64,000 nucleotides of DNA, from positions 40,873 to 104,872 of the forward strand of contig NZ_JRJG01000008.1 in NCBI RefSeq assembly GCF_000759435.1, read 5' to 3'. The position numbers and the translations under genes are program-made. Of the stretch, positions 27,834 to 37,442 are shown piece by piece. A model generated the notes under the pieces. The model saw only the letters and a list, made by a program, of their open reading frames with translations. It was not told where the DNA came from and made no database searches. How positions within the stretch are numbered: the first letter of the stretch is position 1; every line of letters starts with the position of its first letter. This DNA is from Hoeflea sp. BAL378 (GTDB lineage: Bacteria; Pseudomonadota; Alphaproteobacteria; Rhizobiales; Rhizobiaceae).

Positions 27834-28801
27834 ACGCACGGCTCCTCCCGCTCGCGGCAACGCTGGTGATCTTCCTCGCCGCCTATGCGGTCTGCTACGC
27901 GCAGTATCCGGCGATGCTGTCGACGCGGGTGATCGGCAACCTCCTCACCGACAACGCCTTCCTCGGCATCGTCGCGGTGGGCATGACCTTCGTCATCATT
28001 TCCGGCGGCATCGACCTGTCGGTGGGCTCGGTGATCGCCTTTGCCGGCGTGTTCATCGCAGTCCTGCTGCGCGACACGGGCCTGCATCCGCTGGCGGTGT
28101 TCGCGCTTCTGCTGGTCCTTGCCACGCTGTTCGGCGCGGCGATGGGAGCGACCATCCATTTCCTCGAGATGCCGCCCTTCATCGTCACCCTGGCGGGCAT
28201 GTTCCTGGCGCGCGGCATGGCCTATGTGCTCTCCATCGACGCGGTGCCGATCACCCATGAATTCTACGACCAGATGCAGGATCTGTACTGGCTGATGCCG
28301 GGCAAGGGCAGGCTCACGCTGATCGGCGGGCTGATGCTCCTGGTGTTCATCATGGGCGGGATCCTCGCCCACCGCACCCGCTTCGGCATGAATGTCTACG
28401 CCATCGGCGGCGGCGCCCAGACCGCCGCGCTGATGGGGGTTCCGCTCGGGCGCACCACCATCGCGATCTACGCGCTGTCCGGCCTGCTGGCGGGTCTGGC
28501 GGGAATCGTGTTCTCGATCTATACCTCCGCCGGCTATTCGCTCGCCACCGTCGGCGTCGAGCTCGATGCGATCGCCGCGGTCGTGATCGGCGGCACCCTG
28601 CTCACCGGCGGCAGCGGATTCGTGGCGGGAACGCTGATCGGCGTGCTGATCATGGGGCTCATCCAGACCTACATCATCTTCGATGGAGCGCTGTCGAGCT
28701 GGTGGACCAAGATCCTCATTGGTATGCTGCTTTTTGCATTCATCGTGCTACAGAAGGGCCTTGTCTGGACGACAGCCAAAAGACGCATCGCCGGGGGGTA
28801 A
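27830..28801 (+). CDS. yjfF: YjfF-like sugar ABC transporter permease
   Basis: A 323-residue permease very similar along its length to E. coli YjfF as I recall it: STRVIGNLLTDNAFLGI, VGMTFVIISGGIDLSVGSV, HRTRFGMNVYAIGGGAQTAALMG, GVELDAIAAVVIGGTLLTGG and FDGALSSWWTKILIGMLLF-like segments are in the same order. This is the strongest evidence that the operon imports galactofuranose or a related furanose. A GntR gene follows 19 bases downstream. Confidence 0.93.
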   Translation: MNARLLPLAATLVIFLAAYAVCYAQYPAMLSTRVIGNLLTDNAFLGIVAVGMTFVIISGGIDLSVGSVIAFAGVFIAVLLRDTGLHPLAVFALLLVLATLFGAAMGATIHFLEMPPFIVTLAGMFLARGMAYVLSIDAVPITHEFYDQMQDLYWLMPGKGRLTLIGGLMLLVFIMGGILAHRTRFGMNVYAIGGGAQTAALMGVPLGRTTIAIYALSGLLAGLAGIVFSIYTSAGYSLATVGVELDAIAAVVIGGTLLTGGSGFVAGTLIGVLIMGLIQTYIIFDGALSSWWTKILIGMLLFAFIVLQKGLVWTTAKRRIAGG

Positions 28802-28820
28802 CCGGCCAGGGAGAACACGC

Positions 28821-29540
28821 TTGCTCAACGCCACCTTTTCCGGACGCGCAAATCGCAGTCAGCATTCCTTCGTCGTCAACGAGTTGGGCGAGGAGATTGT
28901 CAGCGGCGCCTATGCCAGCGGCACGCTGCTGCCCGGCGACGTGGACCTGGCGGAACGGTTCGGCGTGTCGCGCACGGTGCTGCGCGAGGCGATGAAGACG
29001 CTGACGGCCAAGGGGATGATCGTGCCCAAGGCGCGGATCGGCACCCGCGTCACCGACCGGTCGAACTGGAACCTGTTCGACGCCGACGTGCTGGTCTGGC
29101 ACATCGAGGCGGGGGTCGACGCGACCTTTCTCAAGCACCTCACCGACATGCGCTTCGCCATCGAGCCTTTTGCCGCGCGGCTTGCGGCCGAGCGCGCGAG
29201 CCAGGAGGAGATCGCCGGTCTCTACGCCTGCGCCGACGCGATGAGCCGGGCGGATTCGGACGAGAACTTCGCGCTCGCCGATCTCAAGTTTCACCTGGCG
29301 CTGCACGGCGCCTCGGGCAATCCGTTCATGCTCTCGGTCGGAAACCTGATCGAGGCGGCGCTGGTGACGAGCTTCAAGATGAGCTCGCCCTATGGCGAGC
29401 CCGGCCGGCATGTCGCCACCGCCAACCGGCACCGGATGATCGTCGAGGCGATCGAGCGCAGGGACGGCGACGCCGCCGCCTCCGCCATGGAACTGGTGAT
29501 CCACGAAGGCTTCGACCGGATCACCAAGAAGCTGGGCTGA
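28821..29540 (+). CDS. FadR-type GntR transcriptional regulator
   Basis: A 239-residue GntR/FadR regulator. The winged helix covers residues 15-80, with LAERFGVSRTVLREAMKTL as the helix-turn-helix, and the FCD effector domain follows, with metal-ligand candidates in MRFAIEPFAARLAAER, LADLKFHLALH and a C-terminal HEGFDRI. Start is TTG 28821, with AGGGAG 7 bases upstream; there is no ATG nearby in frame. It is the last gene of the ytf operon, so it probably autoregulates the importer, perhaps in response to a sugar acid. Confidence 0.86.
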   Translation: MLNATFSGRANRSQHSFVVNELGEEIVSGAYASGTLLPGDVDLAERFGVSRTVLREAMKTLTAKGMIVPKARIGTRVTDRSNWNLFDADVLVWHIEAGVDATFLKHLTDMRFAIEPFAARLAAERASQEEIAGLYACADAMSRADSDENFALADLKFHLALHGASGNPFMLSVGNLIEAALVTSFKMSSPYGEPGRHVATANRHRMIVEAIERRDGDAAASAMELVIHEGFDRITKKLG

Positions 29541-29543
29541 GGC

Positions 29544-29563
29544 GGCGCCGAAGCCCGGGCGCC
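29544..29563. terminator. Hairpin between GntR gene and kdgK
   Basis: GGCGCC at 29544-29549 and again at 29558-29563 (self-complementary) give a 6-base stem with an 8-base loop in the 29-base gap between converging operons. Weak candidate bidirectional terminator. Confidence 0.35.
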
Positions 29564-29569
29564 CACAGA

Positions 29570-30463
29570 CTATTCCACGAGCGCGCCGCGCTTTGACACC
29601 ACCCTTGCGGCCAGCTCCGCGCCGGCCCGGATCGCATGCGCCAGCTCGCCGCGCTCCAGATAGGCGGCGAGGAAGCCCGCGTTGAAACTGTCGCCCGCCG
29701 CCGTGGTGTCGACGACGCTGTCGACCCGCACCGGCTGGTGCCGGCCGATGGCGCCGCCGTCGAGGCTGACGATTTCGCCGGGGCCGTTCTTGACGATGAC
29801 CACGGAGGCGCCGGCATCGCCGTAGCGCGCGGCGGTCGCGGCCGGCGTCGCGTCGCCGAAGGCGTGCGCCTCGTCCTCGTGCGAGGGCAGGATGATGTCG
29901 CTCACCGCGGCGGCGTCCATCACCGCGCGCCGCATCGTCTCGGCTCCCTCCCACAGGCGCGGGCGCAGGTTGGGATCGAACGCCACGGTGGCGCCGTGCT
30001 CACGGGCTTTCGCGATTTCGCCCAGCAGCGTCATCCGGTCTTCCGGCGGCAGGATCGCCAGCGTGATCCCGGAGAAATAGACGAGGCTTGCGGCGGTCAG
30101 CGCCGCGGCGAGCAGCGCCGGATCGCCGGCCAGACGGCGGGCGGCGGAGTCCGACCGCCAATAGGCGAAGCTGCGCTCGCCGTCCTTCAACTGGATCAGA
30201 TAGAGGCCGACGGTCTTGCCGGGAACCGCCCGGATGAAGCGGGTGCCAATGCCGGCCTCGGCGATGAAATCGGTCATGCGGCGGGAGATCTCGTCCTCGC
30301 CCACGGCGGTGACATAGGCGACGTCCCAGTCGCGGCCCAGGGCCCGCTTCGCGTACCAGGCGGTGTTGAGCGTGTCGCCGGCAAAGCCCAGCTTGTAGGT
30401 GCCGTCGCCGGAGGGCGCCATTTCGACCATGCATTCGCCGATCGAGACGAACGCCCGCCTCAT
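29570..30463 (-). CDS. kdgK: 2-keto-3-deoxygluconate kinase
   Basis: A 297-residue PfkB-family kinase that phosphorylates 2-keto-3-deoxygluconate (KDG) to KDPG. The N-terminal SIGECMVEM and GFAGDTLNTAWYAKR segments are specific to KdgK, and the C-terminal PfkB signature DTTAAGDSFNAGFL carries the catalytic Asp in GDSF. It overlaps the GntR gene by 4 bases, so both are one unit. It is the shared last step in the window for the uronates handled by uxaC/uxuB/uxuA and kduI/kduD. The aldolase (kdgA) is not in the window. Confidence 0.9.
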   Translation of the reverse strand: MRRAFVSIGECMVEMAPSGDGTYKLGFAGDTLNTAWYAKRALGRDWDVAYVTAVGEDEISRRMTDFIAEAGIGTRFIRAVPGKTVGLYLIQLKDGERSFAYWRSDSAARRLAGDPALLAAALTAASLVYFSGITLAILPPEDRMTLLGEIAKAREHGATVAFDPNLRPRLWEGAETMRRAVMDAAAVSDIILPSHEDEAHAFGDATPAATAARYGDAGASVVIVKNGPGEIVSLDGGAIGRHQPVRVDSVVDTTAAGDSFNAGFLAAYLERGELAHAIRAGAELAARVVSKRGALVE

Positions 30464-31164
30464 GTGTCGGCCTCGTCGGCGAAATAGCGCATGTTGTCGG
30501 CCCTGATCCGGACGATCTGTTCCTTGATGCGGGCAAGGTGCAGCCGCATGTGATGCATGGCCCGCTCCTCGTCGCGCGCCCTTATCGCCTCCATCACCCG
30601 CAGATGGTCGTCGAAGGCGTCCTGCGAGGCAAACGACAGAGACAGGAAACGCACCCGGTCCATGTGCGCCTTGTTCTCGCGGATGATGTCCCAGGCGAAG
30701 CCGAGCCCGGAGCGTTCGCAGATCTCCTTGTGGAACTGGTCGTCGAGCGTGTGGAAACTCAGGGGATCCTTCGCTTCCACCGCCTGCCGCTGCCGCTCGA
30801 TCAGCCGGTCGAGGGCGGCGTGGTCCGCCTCGGTCAGCACCCGGCAGGCGGTCCGCACGGTTTCTGCCTCGATGGCGTTGCGGATGAAGCGGGCCTGCAG
30901 CACGGCGGTTTCGGAAATCTGCGACACCAGCGTCGCCCGCTGCGGCCGGATCGACAGGAAGCCCAATTTGGAGAGCCGGTAGAAGGCGTCCCGGACCGGC
31001 TGGCGCGAGACGCCCAGCGCCTTGGCCACCTCGACCTCCGACATCTTGGTACCCGGCGGCAGCTCCAGCGACAGGATCTGACGGTTCAATTCGTCAAACA
31101 CCGTGTCGGCCACCGAGGGGCGGTTGAGTGGTTCCAGGGTCCTCAAAGGGGACGTGACGGACAT
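30460..31164 (-). CDS. FadR-type GntR regulator of uronate genes
   Basis: A 234-residue GntR regulator of the FadR/FCD type. The winged helix is at residues 18-75, with EVAKALGVSRQPVRDAFYRL as helix-turn-helix, and the FCD domain carries the expected acidic and His residues (LDDQFHKEICERSG, then DDHLRVMEAI). Start ATG 31164 is chosen over 31200 because the family N-terminus begins near here. It is divergent from uxaC, with a perfect palindrome between, and is translationally coupled to kdgK. By position it is the repressor of the uronate regulon, analogous to ExuR/UxuR. Confidence 0.88.
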   Translation of the reverse strand: MSVTSPLRTLEPLNRPSVADTVFDELNRQILSLELPPGTKMSEVEVAKALGVSRQPVRDAFYRLSKLGFLSIRPQRATLVSQISETAVLQARFIRNAIEAETVRTACRVLTEADHAALDRLIERQRQAVEAKDPLSFHTLDDQFHKEICERSGLGFAWDIIRENKAHMDRVRFLSLSFASQDAFDDHLRVMEAIRARDEERAMHHMRLHLARIKEQIVRIRADNMRYFADEADT

Positions 31165-31183
31165 GCGGTCGCTCCGTTGACTC

Positions 31184-31203
31184 AATATGCATACTAGCAT
31201 ATT
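31184..31203. promoter_or_regulatory. GntR-type operator upstream of uxaC
   Basis: AATATGC-ATACTA-GCATATT: two perfect 7-base arms around 6 bases, 19 bases upstream of the GntR start and 55 bases upstream of uxaC. It fits a FadR-type dimer site controlling both directions. Confidence 0.7.
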
Positions 31204-31258
31204 ACTTTACTAGACTGATTGGAAGGCCTGATGGCGCAGGCTTCGCGGGAGGATTAGG

Positions 31259-32665
31259 TTGGCAATTTTGGCCCCTGACAGATTGTTTCCGGTTGATCCG
31301 CACACCCGTGGAATCGCCCGCGAACTGTATCAGACAGTGGCCGACAAGCCGATCATCAGCCCGCATGGCCACACTGATCCGCGCTGGTACGCGGAGAACC
31401 AGCCGTTTTCCGATCCGGCGCAGCTCTTCATCACCCCCGACCACTATGTATTCCGGATGCTGTTCTCGCAGGGGATCAGCCTCGAGAGCCTCGGCGTGCC
31501 GCGCGCCGACGGCGGCCCGACCGAGACCGACGGCCGCAAGATCTGGCGGCTGTTCGCCGAGAACTATCATGTCTTCCGCGGCACCCCGTCGCGGCTCTGG
31601 ATCGACCATGCCTTCGAGGACCTGTTCGGCCTGACCACGCGGCTGTCGGCAGAGACGGCGGATGCGGCCTATGACCATATCGCCGACTGCCTGGCGAGGC
31701 CTGAGTTCCGGCCGCGGGCGCTTTACGAGCGCTTCAACATCGAGGCGATCGCCACGACCGAGAGCCCGCTCGACGATCTCCGCTGGCACCGGATGATCCG
31801 CGACAGCGGCTGGAAGGGCAAGGTGGTGACCGCCTACCGGCCCGACAGTGTGGTGGATCCGGAGTTTCCGGGCTTTGCCGGCAATGTCGAGCAGCTTGGC
31901 GATCTCACCGGCGAAGACGCGTCGACCTGGGAGGGCTATCTGCGGGCGCACCGCGTCCGCCGGACCTATTTCAAGCAGTTCGGCGCCACCTCCACCGATC
32001 ACGGCCATCCGACCGCGCGCACGGAGGATCTCGCCCAGGACCAGGCCGCGTCGCTGTTCACCAAGGCGCTGAGAGGGGCGTGTTCGGCGGAAGAAGCCGA
32101 TGCGTTCCGCGGCCATATGCTCACCGAGATGGCGCGCATGAGCCTCGAGGACGGGCTCGTGCTGCAGATCCATCCGGGCAGCCACCGCAACCATTCGGGT
32201 CCGGTGATGGCCGCCTTCGGCCGCGACAAGGGCTTCGACATCCCCACCCGCACCGATTACGTCCGGGCGCTGAAGCCGATGCTCGATGCGGTCGGCCTCG
32301 AGCCCGGTCTTACCATCATCGTCTTCACGCTTGACGAGAGCAGCTATGCGCGGGAGCTGGCGCCGCTCGCCGGCGCCTATCCGGCGCTCAGGCTCGGGCC
32401 CGCCTGGTGGTTCCATGACAGCCCCGAGGGCATGCGCCGGTTCCGCGAAATGACGACCGAAACCGCGGGCTTCTACAACACCGTGGGCTTCAACGACGAC
32501 ACCCGCGCCTTCTGTTCCATTCCGGCGCGCCACGACGTGGCCCGGCGGGTGGATTGCGGCTTTCTCGCCACGCTGGTCGCCACCGGGCGGCTGGACGAGG
32601 AGGAGGCCTACGAGGTCGCCAATGACCTTGCCTATCGGCTTGCCAAGCAAGCTTACCGGCTCTGA
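31259..32665 (+). CDS. uxaC: Uronate isomerase
   Basis: A 468-residue uronate isomerase, which converts glucuronate to fructuronate and galacturonate to tagaturonate. Near the N-terminus are the metal motif [14 protein letters not shown] (His-x-His) and the [16 protein letters not shown] segment; later come [12 protein letters not shown] and [11 protein letters not shown] and the C-terminal [17 protein letters not shown]. Length equals the E. coli enzyme (470). Start is TTG 31259 with GGAGG 6 bases upstream. It opens the long uronate operon that runs to uxuA. Confidence 0.95.
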   Translation: MAILAPDRLFPVDPHTRGIARELYQTVADKPIISPHGHTDPRWYAENQPFSDPAQLFITPDHYVFRMLFSQGISLESLGVPRADGGPTETDGRKIWRLFAENYHVFRGTPSRLWIDHAFEDLFGLTTRLSAETADAAYDHIADCLARPEFRPRALYERFNIEAIATTESPLDDLRWHRMIRDSGWKGKVVTAYRPDSVVDPEFPGFAGNVEQLGDLTGEDASTWEGYLRAHRVRRTYFKQFGATSTDHGHPTARTEDLAQDQAASLFTKALRGACSAEEADAFRGHMLTEMARMSLEDGLVLQIHPGSHRNHSGPVMAAFGRDKGFDIPTRTDYVRALKPMLDAVGLEPGLTIIVFTLDESSYARELAPLAGAYPALRLGPAWWFHDSPEGMRRFREMTTETAGFYNTVGFNDDTRAFCSIPARHDVARRVDCGFLATLVATGRLDEEEAYEVANDLAYRLAKQAYRL

Positions 32666-32685
32666 GAGCCATTTCTGGGAGGAAA

Positions 32686-33672
32686 ATGACCATGAAACTG
32701 ATGAAGACACTGACCGGCATGCTGCTGGCTACCGCGGCCATGGCGATGACCGCCACTGCCTGCGAGGTGACGCTCAAATCATCCGACACCCATCCGGACG
32801 GCTATCCGACGGTGGAGGCCGTCAAGCACATGGGCAAGCTTCTGGAGGAGCGCACCAATGGCCGCCTCTGCGTCGAGGTGTTCCATTCCGCGCAGCTCGG
32901 CCAGGAGAAGGACACGATCGAACAGACCAAGTTCGGCGTGATCGACCTGAACCGCGTCTCGATGGGGCCGTTCAACAACCTGGTCGAGGAAACCAAGGTC
33001 GTCTCGCTGCCCTTCGTCTTCAAGGGCGTCGAGCACATGCACCATGTCATGGACGGCCCGATCGGCGAGGAGATCCTCAAGGCCTTCGAACCACATGGCT
33101 ATGTCGGTCTCGCCTTCTACGACGGCGGCTCGCGCAGCTTCTACAACAAGGTCAAGCCGATCAAGTCGGTCGAGGACATGAAGGGCATGAAGGTCCGGGT
33201 CATGCAGTCCGACATCTTCGTCGACATGATGACCGCGCTCGGCGCCAACGCCACGCCAATGCCCTATGGCGAGGTCTATTCGGCGATCCAGACCGGTGTC
33301 ATCGACGGCGCCGAGAACAACTGGCCGTCCTACGAGTCCTCGGGCCATTTCGAGGTCGCCGGCTACTACACGCTGAATGAACACCTGATCGTGCCGGAAG
33401 TGCTGGTGATGTCGAAGGCGTCCTGGGACAAGCTGTCGGCCGAGGACCAGGCCGCCGTCCGCCAGGCCGCCAAGGATTCCGTTCCGGTGATGCGTGAACT
33501 CTGGAGCGCGCGCGAAAAGGCGTCCGAGGAGAAGGTCCGCGCCGCTGGCGTCGAGGTCATCACCGACATCGACAAGGCGCCCTTCATGGCCGCCATGGAC
33601 AGCGTCTACGAGAAGCACGTGACGTCCGACAAGCTCAAGGATCTGGTCGCCCGCATCAAGGCCACCGACTGA
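32686..33672 (+). CDS. TRAP transporter solute-binding protein (DctP family)
   Basis: A 328-residue periplasmic binding protein of the DctP family. A signal peptide of about 25 residues ends near TATA, and the mature N-terminus has [17 protein letters not shown]. The conserved Arg of the carboxylate clamp is in [44 protein letters not shown] (seen as MKVRVMQS and the IDGAENN end). Clamp plus location makes a uronate or oligouronate the likely ligand. It is followed by a perfect hairpin before the small permease gene. Confidence 0.92.
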   Translation: MTMKLMKTLTGMLLATAAMAMTATACEVTLKSSDTHPDGYPTVEAVKHMGKLLEERTNGRLCVEVFHSAQLGQEKDTIEQTKFGVIDLNRVSMGPFNNLVEETKVVSLPFVFKGVEHMHHVMDGPIGEEILKAFEPHGYVGLAFYDGGSRSFYNKVKPIKSVEDMKGMKVRVMQSDIFVDMMTALGANATPMPYGEVYSAIQTGVIDGAENNWPSYESSGHFEVAGYYTLNEHLIVPEVLVMSKASWDKLSAEDQAAVRQAAKDSVPVMRELWSAREKASEEKVRAAGVEVITDIDKAPFMAAMDSVYEKHVTSDKLKDLVARIKATD

Positions 33673-33685
33673 TCGTTTCCTCAAA

Positions 33686-33712
33686 GACCATGGCGGCTCC
33701 TCCGCCATGGTC
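33686..33712. repeat. Perfect hairpin between TRAP binding-protein and permease genes
   Basis: GACCATGGCGG and CCGCCATGGTC form an 11-base stem with CTCCT as loop, 13 bases after the binding-protein stop. As with the two other binding-protein genes in the window, it probably raises the binding-protein message over the permease message. Confidence 0.7.
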
Positions 33713-33743
33713 CCTTCCTCCGGGGGTTCAAGTGCAGGAAACC

Positions 33744-34256
33744 ATGACATCCGTCGCGTGGGCCATGCGCCATGTCGCGCGCCTGGCGCTGTGGCTGGCC
33801 GCCGCCGGGCTCATTCTCATGACCGTCTTCATCACCGGCCAGGTGATCGCCCGCTACGTGTTCAACGATTCGCTCGTCTGGAGCGAACCGGCGGCCGTCA
33901 TCCTGATGGGCTGGTTCATCTTCCTGGGTGCGGCCGTCGGCATCAGGGAAGGCTATCACCTGAGCTTCGACGTGCTGCTCTATTTCCTGCCGCAGTCCGC
34001 CAGGCTCTGGCTCTACAGCGTGTCCGACCTGGTGGTGCTGGGCTTCGGGGCCGGCATGGTCTGGTACGGCTCGCAGCTCGCCCTGTCGGCCTGGGACGTC
34101 AAACTTCCCTCGCTCGGGATATCCGGGGCCTTCGACTTCCTGCCGATCGTCGGCGGCGGCGTGCTGATGGTTCTGTTCTCGATGGAACGTCTCGCCCGTC
34201 GCGCCGCCGGCATGCCCACCGCCCGTTTCGGCGAAACCGACCCCCTGGAAGATTGA
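33744..34256 (+). CDS. TRAP transporter small permease (DctQ family)
   Basis: A membrane protein of about 170 residues with four hydrophobic helices (about 9-30, 47-65, 88-108, 130-150). GQVIARYVFNDSLVWSEPAA in the first half is the DctQ hallmark. ATG 33744 is preferred since homologues start about 8 residues before the first helix; GTG 33732 with GGGGG upstream is a serious alternative. It is 2 bases from the large permease gene. Confidence 0.88.
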   Translation: MTSVAWAMRHVARLALWLAAAGLILMTVFITGQVIARYVFNDSLVWSEPAAVILMGWFIFLGAAVGIREGYHLSFDVLLYFLPQSARLWLYSVSDLVVLGFGAGMVWYGSQLALSAWDVKLPSLGISGAFDFLPIVGGGVLMVLFSMERLARRAAGMPTARFGETDPLED

Positions 34257-34258
34257 TC

Positions 34259-35539
34259 ATGGAAGTCTGGGTTCTTTTCGGAACATTCGTGTTTCTGCTG
34301 CTGATCGGCACGCCGGTGGCGTTCTGCCTCGGCGTCGCCTCGTTTGCGACCGTGCTCTATCTCGGCCTGCCGCCGGTGGTGGTGTTCCAGCAGCTCAATT
34401 CCGGCGTCTCGATCTTCGCGCTGATGGCCATCCCGTTCTTCATCTTCGCCGGCGAGCTCATGGTGCGCGGCGACATCGCCCGCAGGCTGGTGGCGCTCGC
34501 CGGCGCCGTGGTCGGCCACATGCGCGGCGGTCTGGGGCAGGTCAATATCGCCGCCTCCGTCCTGTTCGGCGGCATTTCCGGGTCGGCCGCGGCGGACGCC
34601 ACCGCCATCGGCGGGCTGATGATCCCGCAGATGAAGGAGAAGGGCTACAGCGTCGACTATGCGGTCAACGTCACCGTCGTGTCCTCGATCATCGCGCTGA
34701 TGCTGCCGCCGTCGCACAACATGATCATCTATTCGATTTCCGCCGGCGGCCGGCTGTCGATCGCCGACCTGTTCACCGCGGGCATCCTGCCGGGCCTGCT
34801 GCTCGCGGTGTCGCTGATGGTCACGGCCTGGTTCGTCGCCCGCAAGGCCGGCTATCCCACCGAGACATTCCCCGGCTGGCTGGTGTTCGGCCAGCTCTTC
34901 CTCAACGCCATCCCCGGCATCCTGCTGATCGTCATCATCTTCGGCGGCGTCCGCTCGGGCATCTTCACCGCCTCTGAAAGCTCCTGCATCGCGGCGGTCT
35001 ACGCGCTCTTGGTGACGACCATCGCCTACCGGACCATGAGCTGGACCGGCTTCGTCGAGGCGACGAAGGCCGCGGTGCGGACCACGGCCATGGTGCTGCT
35101 GGTGATCGGCTGCGCCGGGGCCTTCGGCTGGCTGCTGGCCTTCCTGCAGATCCCGGCCGCGCTCGTGTCCATGCTCAAGGCCGTGTCCGACAATCCGATC
35201 ATCATCCTTCTGATGATCAACCTGGTTCTCCTGCTGCTCGGCACCTTCATGGACATGTCGCCGCTGATCGTCATCACCACGCCGATCTTCCTGCCGGTGG
35301 CGGTCGCCTTCGGCGTCGATCCGGTGCATTTCGGCGTCATACTGGTGCTGAACCTCGGCATCGGCCTGTGCACGCCGCCGGTCGGCACGGTGCTGTTCGT
35401 CGGCTGCGCGGTGGGGCGCATCTCCGTCTGGCAGGCGATCCGGACGATCTGGCCCTTCTACGGCGCCGCCGTCTTCACCCTGATGCTTGTGACGTACCTG
35501 CCGTTCCTGTCGCTCTGGCTGCCCTCGCTGTTTCATTGA
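34259..35539 (+). CDS. TRAP transporter large permease (DctM family)
   Basis: A 426-residue permease of the DctM family with about 12 hydrophobic segments. Marks include IPFFIFAGELMVRG, FGGISGSAAADATAIGGLMIPQM (split FGGISGSAAADAT and IGGLMIPQM), LPPSHNMIIYSISAGG and the C-terminal NLGIGLCTPPVGTVLFV. With the DctP and DctQ partners it makes a complete sodium-driven uptake system for uronates. The kdgF-like gene follows after 10 bases. Confidence 0.92.
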   Translation: MEVWVLFGTFVFLLLIGTPVAFCLGVASFATVLYLGLPPVVVFQQLNSGVSIFALMAIPFFIFAGELMVRGDIARRLVALAGAVVGHMRGGLGQVNIAASVLFGGISGSAAADATAIGGLMIPQMKEKGYSVDYAVNVTVVSSIIALMLPPSHNMIIYSISAGGRLSIADLFTAGILPGLLLAVSLMVTAWFVARKAGYPTETFPGWLVFGQLFLNAIPGILLIVIIFGGVRSGIFTASESSCIAAVYALLVTTIAYRTMSWTGFVEATKAAVRTTAMVLLVIGCAGAFGWLLAFLQIPAALVSMLKAVSDNPIIILLMINLVLLLLGTFMDMSPLIVITTPIFLPVAVAFGVDPVHFGVILVLNLGIGLCTPPVGTVLFVGCAVGRISVWQAIRTIWPFYGAAVFTLMLVTYLPFLSLWLPSLFH

Positions 35540-35549
35540 GGAGGATGAC

Positions 35550-35879
35550 ATGCTGTTGAAAACCTATCCCGAAGTGCCGGCCGATCCCGGCGTCACCCGC
35601 CAGGTGCTGAGCGACAGCGAGGCGCTGATGGTGGTGGCTTTCCGCTTCCGGGCCGAAGGCGCCGAGGGCAGGCTGCACAGCCATCCGCATGTGCAGGCGA
35701 CCTATGTCGAATCCGGACGCTTCGAATTCACCGTGGGCGACGAGAGCTTCGAGGTCGCGGCGGGGCAGAGCTTCGTCACTCCCTCCAACGTCGTCCATGG
35801 CTGCCGCTGCCTCGAGCCCGGGACCCTGATCGACAGCTTCGCGCCGCGGCGCGATGAATTTCTGACGCCAACCTCCTGA
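35550..35879 (+). CDS. kdgF: KdgF-like cupin, unsaturated uronate ring opening
   Basis: A 109-residue cupin resembling KdgF, which speeds opening of 4,5-unsaturated monouronates from pectin or alginate to linear keturonates. The metal motif HSHPHVQATYVESGRFEF (His-x3-His form) and the second motif near PSNVVHGCRC are present. Size is right for KdgF. The context between TRAP genes and kduI/kduD supports this role over a generic cupin. Confidence 0.85.
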   Translation: MLLKTYPEVPADPGVTRQVLSDSEALMVVAFRFRAEGAEGRLHSHPHVQATYVESGRFEFTVGDESFEVAAGQSFVTPSNVVHGCRCLEPGTLIDSFAPRRDEFLTPTS

Positions 35880-35892
35880 AGGGAGACGTTTC

Positions 35893-36717
35893 ATGCTGAG
35901 TGTGGAAACCCGTCACGCCATCGACCCGACCACCGCCAAGGGCCTCGACACGAGCGGCCTGCGCGCGCATTTTCATGCTGGCGGTCTGTTCGCCGAGGGC
36001 GAGATCCGGCTCATCTACACCCATTACGACCGGCTGATCATGGGCGCCGCGGTGCCGGCCGGCGGCTCGCTGACGCTCGACCATGTCGCCGAATGCGGCA
36101 CGGCCTCGATCCTCGACCGGCGCGAGATGGGGATCCTCAACATCGGCGAGACGGGCACGGTGTCCGCCGCGGGTACCGATCATGCCGTGCGCAAGGGCGA
36201 GGTGCTCTATCTCGGCATGGGCTCGGGCCCGGTCACCTTTTCGGGCGACGGGCGGTTCTATGTGCTGTCCGCGCCGGCGCACCGGGCGTGCCCCAGCCGG
36301 CTGATCAGGAAGGAGGACGCGCGCCGGGTGGAGATGGGCGCGGCCGAGACCTCCAACAAGCGCGTCATCCTGCAGTTCCTGCATCCCGAAGTGGCCGAGA
36401 GCTGCCAGTTGCTGATGGGCTACACCCAGTTCGCCGAGGGCTCGGTGTGGAACACCATGCCCGCGCATCTGCATGACCGACGCACGGAGGCCTATCTCTA
36501 TTTCGGTCTCGGGCCGGAACAGCGGGTGTTCCACATCATGGGCCGGCCGGACGAGACACGGCACATCCTCATGGCCAACGAGGACGCGGTGATCTCGCCG
36601 CCCTGGTCGATCCACTGCGGGGCAGGGACAGGCGCCTACACCTTCTGCTGGGCGATGGCCGGCGACAATGTCGATTTCACCGACATGGACATGGTGGCGA
36701 TGGGGGAGCTGCGGTGA
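35893..36717 (+). CDS. kduI: 5-dehydro-4-deoxy-D-glucuronate isomerase
   Basis: A 274-residue KduI, which isomerises 4-deoxy-L-threo-5-hexosulose uronate (DKI) to 3-deoxy-D-glycero-2,5-hexodiulosonate (DKII). Zinc-site motif PAHLHDRRTEAYLYF (His, His, Glu) and the later IHCGAGTGAYTFCWAM are family marks. Length equals the E. coli protein (278). It lies 13 bases after kdgF and overlaps kduD by 4 bases. Confidence 0.95.
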   Translation: MLSVETRHAIDPTTAKGLDTSGLRAHFHAGGLFAEGEIRLIYTHYDRLIMGAAVPAGGSLTLDHVAECGTASILDRREMGILNIGETGTVSAAGTDHAVRKGEVLYLGMGSGPVTFSGDGRFYVLSAPAHRACPSRLIRKEDARRVEMGAAETSNKRVILQFLHPEVAESCQLLMGYTQFAEGSVWNTMPAHLHDRRTEAYLYFGLGPEQRVFHIMGRPDETRHILMANEDAVISPPWSIHCGAGTGAYTFCWAMAGDNVDFTDMDMVAMGELR

Positions 36718-37442
36718 ACCCGTTCTCGCTCGAAGGCAGGACCGCGCTGGTGACCGGGGCGAACACCGGCATCGGCCAGGCCGTGGCACTGTCCATGGGC
36801 CGCGCCGGCGCCAGGGTGATCTGCGCCGGACGGCGGTCCTGCGCAGATACCGTGCGCCAGCTCGACGACGGCCGCGAGATCACGCTCGACCTCTCCGATC
36901 CGATGGCCGCGCGGGACGTGTTTTCGGGCGAACCGGTCGACATTCTGGTCAACAATGCCGGCATCATAAGGCGCGGCGACGCGGTGGATTTCAGCGAGGC
37001 CGACTGGGACGACGTCATCGACGTCAACCAGAAGGCGGTGTTCTTCACCTGCCAGGCCTTCGCCCGCGCGGTGTTCGCGCGCGGCGGGACCGGCGGCATC
37101 GTCAACATCGCCTCGCTCCTGTCCTTTCAAGGCGGCATAAGGATCGCCTCCTATACCGCGGCCAAGCATGCCGTGGCCGGCATCACCCGGATCCTCGCCA
37201 ATGAATGGGCGGCGAAGGGCATCAACGTGAACGCGATCGCGCCCGGCTACATCGCCACCAGCAACACCGAGGCGCTGCGCAACGATCCCGCGCGCGCCCG
37301 CGCCATCCTTGACCGGATACCGGCGGGCCGGTGGGGCGAGGCCGGAGACATCGCCGAGGCCGCGGTGTTCCTGGCCTCGCCCGCGGCGCGCTACATCCAT
37401 GGCGCGATCCTCAATGTCGATGGAGGCTGGCTTGCCCGCTGA
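36714..37442 (+). CDS. kduD: 2-dehydro-3-deoxy-D-gluconate 5-dehydrogenase
   Basis: A 242-residue short-chain dehydrogenase that reduces DKII to KDG. The NAD-binding TGANTGIGQA (residues 13-22), NNAGII, the catalytic Ser in NIASLLSFQGG and Tyr-x3-Lys in YTAAKHAVAG are intact. The KduD-type N-terminus NPFSLEGRTALVTGAN fits. It overlaps kduI by 4 bases and uxuB by 11 bases. Confidence 0.94.
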   Translation: MNPFSLEGRTALVTGANTGIGQAVALSMGRAGARVICAGRRSCADTVRQLDDGREITLDLSDPMAARDVFSGEPVDILVNNAGIIRRGDAVDFSEADWDDVIDVNQKAVFFTCQAFARAVFARGGTGGIVNIASLLSFQGGIRIASYTAAKHAVAGITRILANEWAAKGINVNAIAPGYIATSNTEALRNDPARARAILDRIPAGRWGEAGDIAEAAVFLASPAARYIHGAILNVDGGWLAR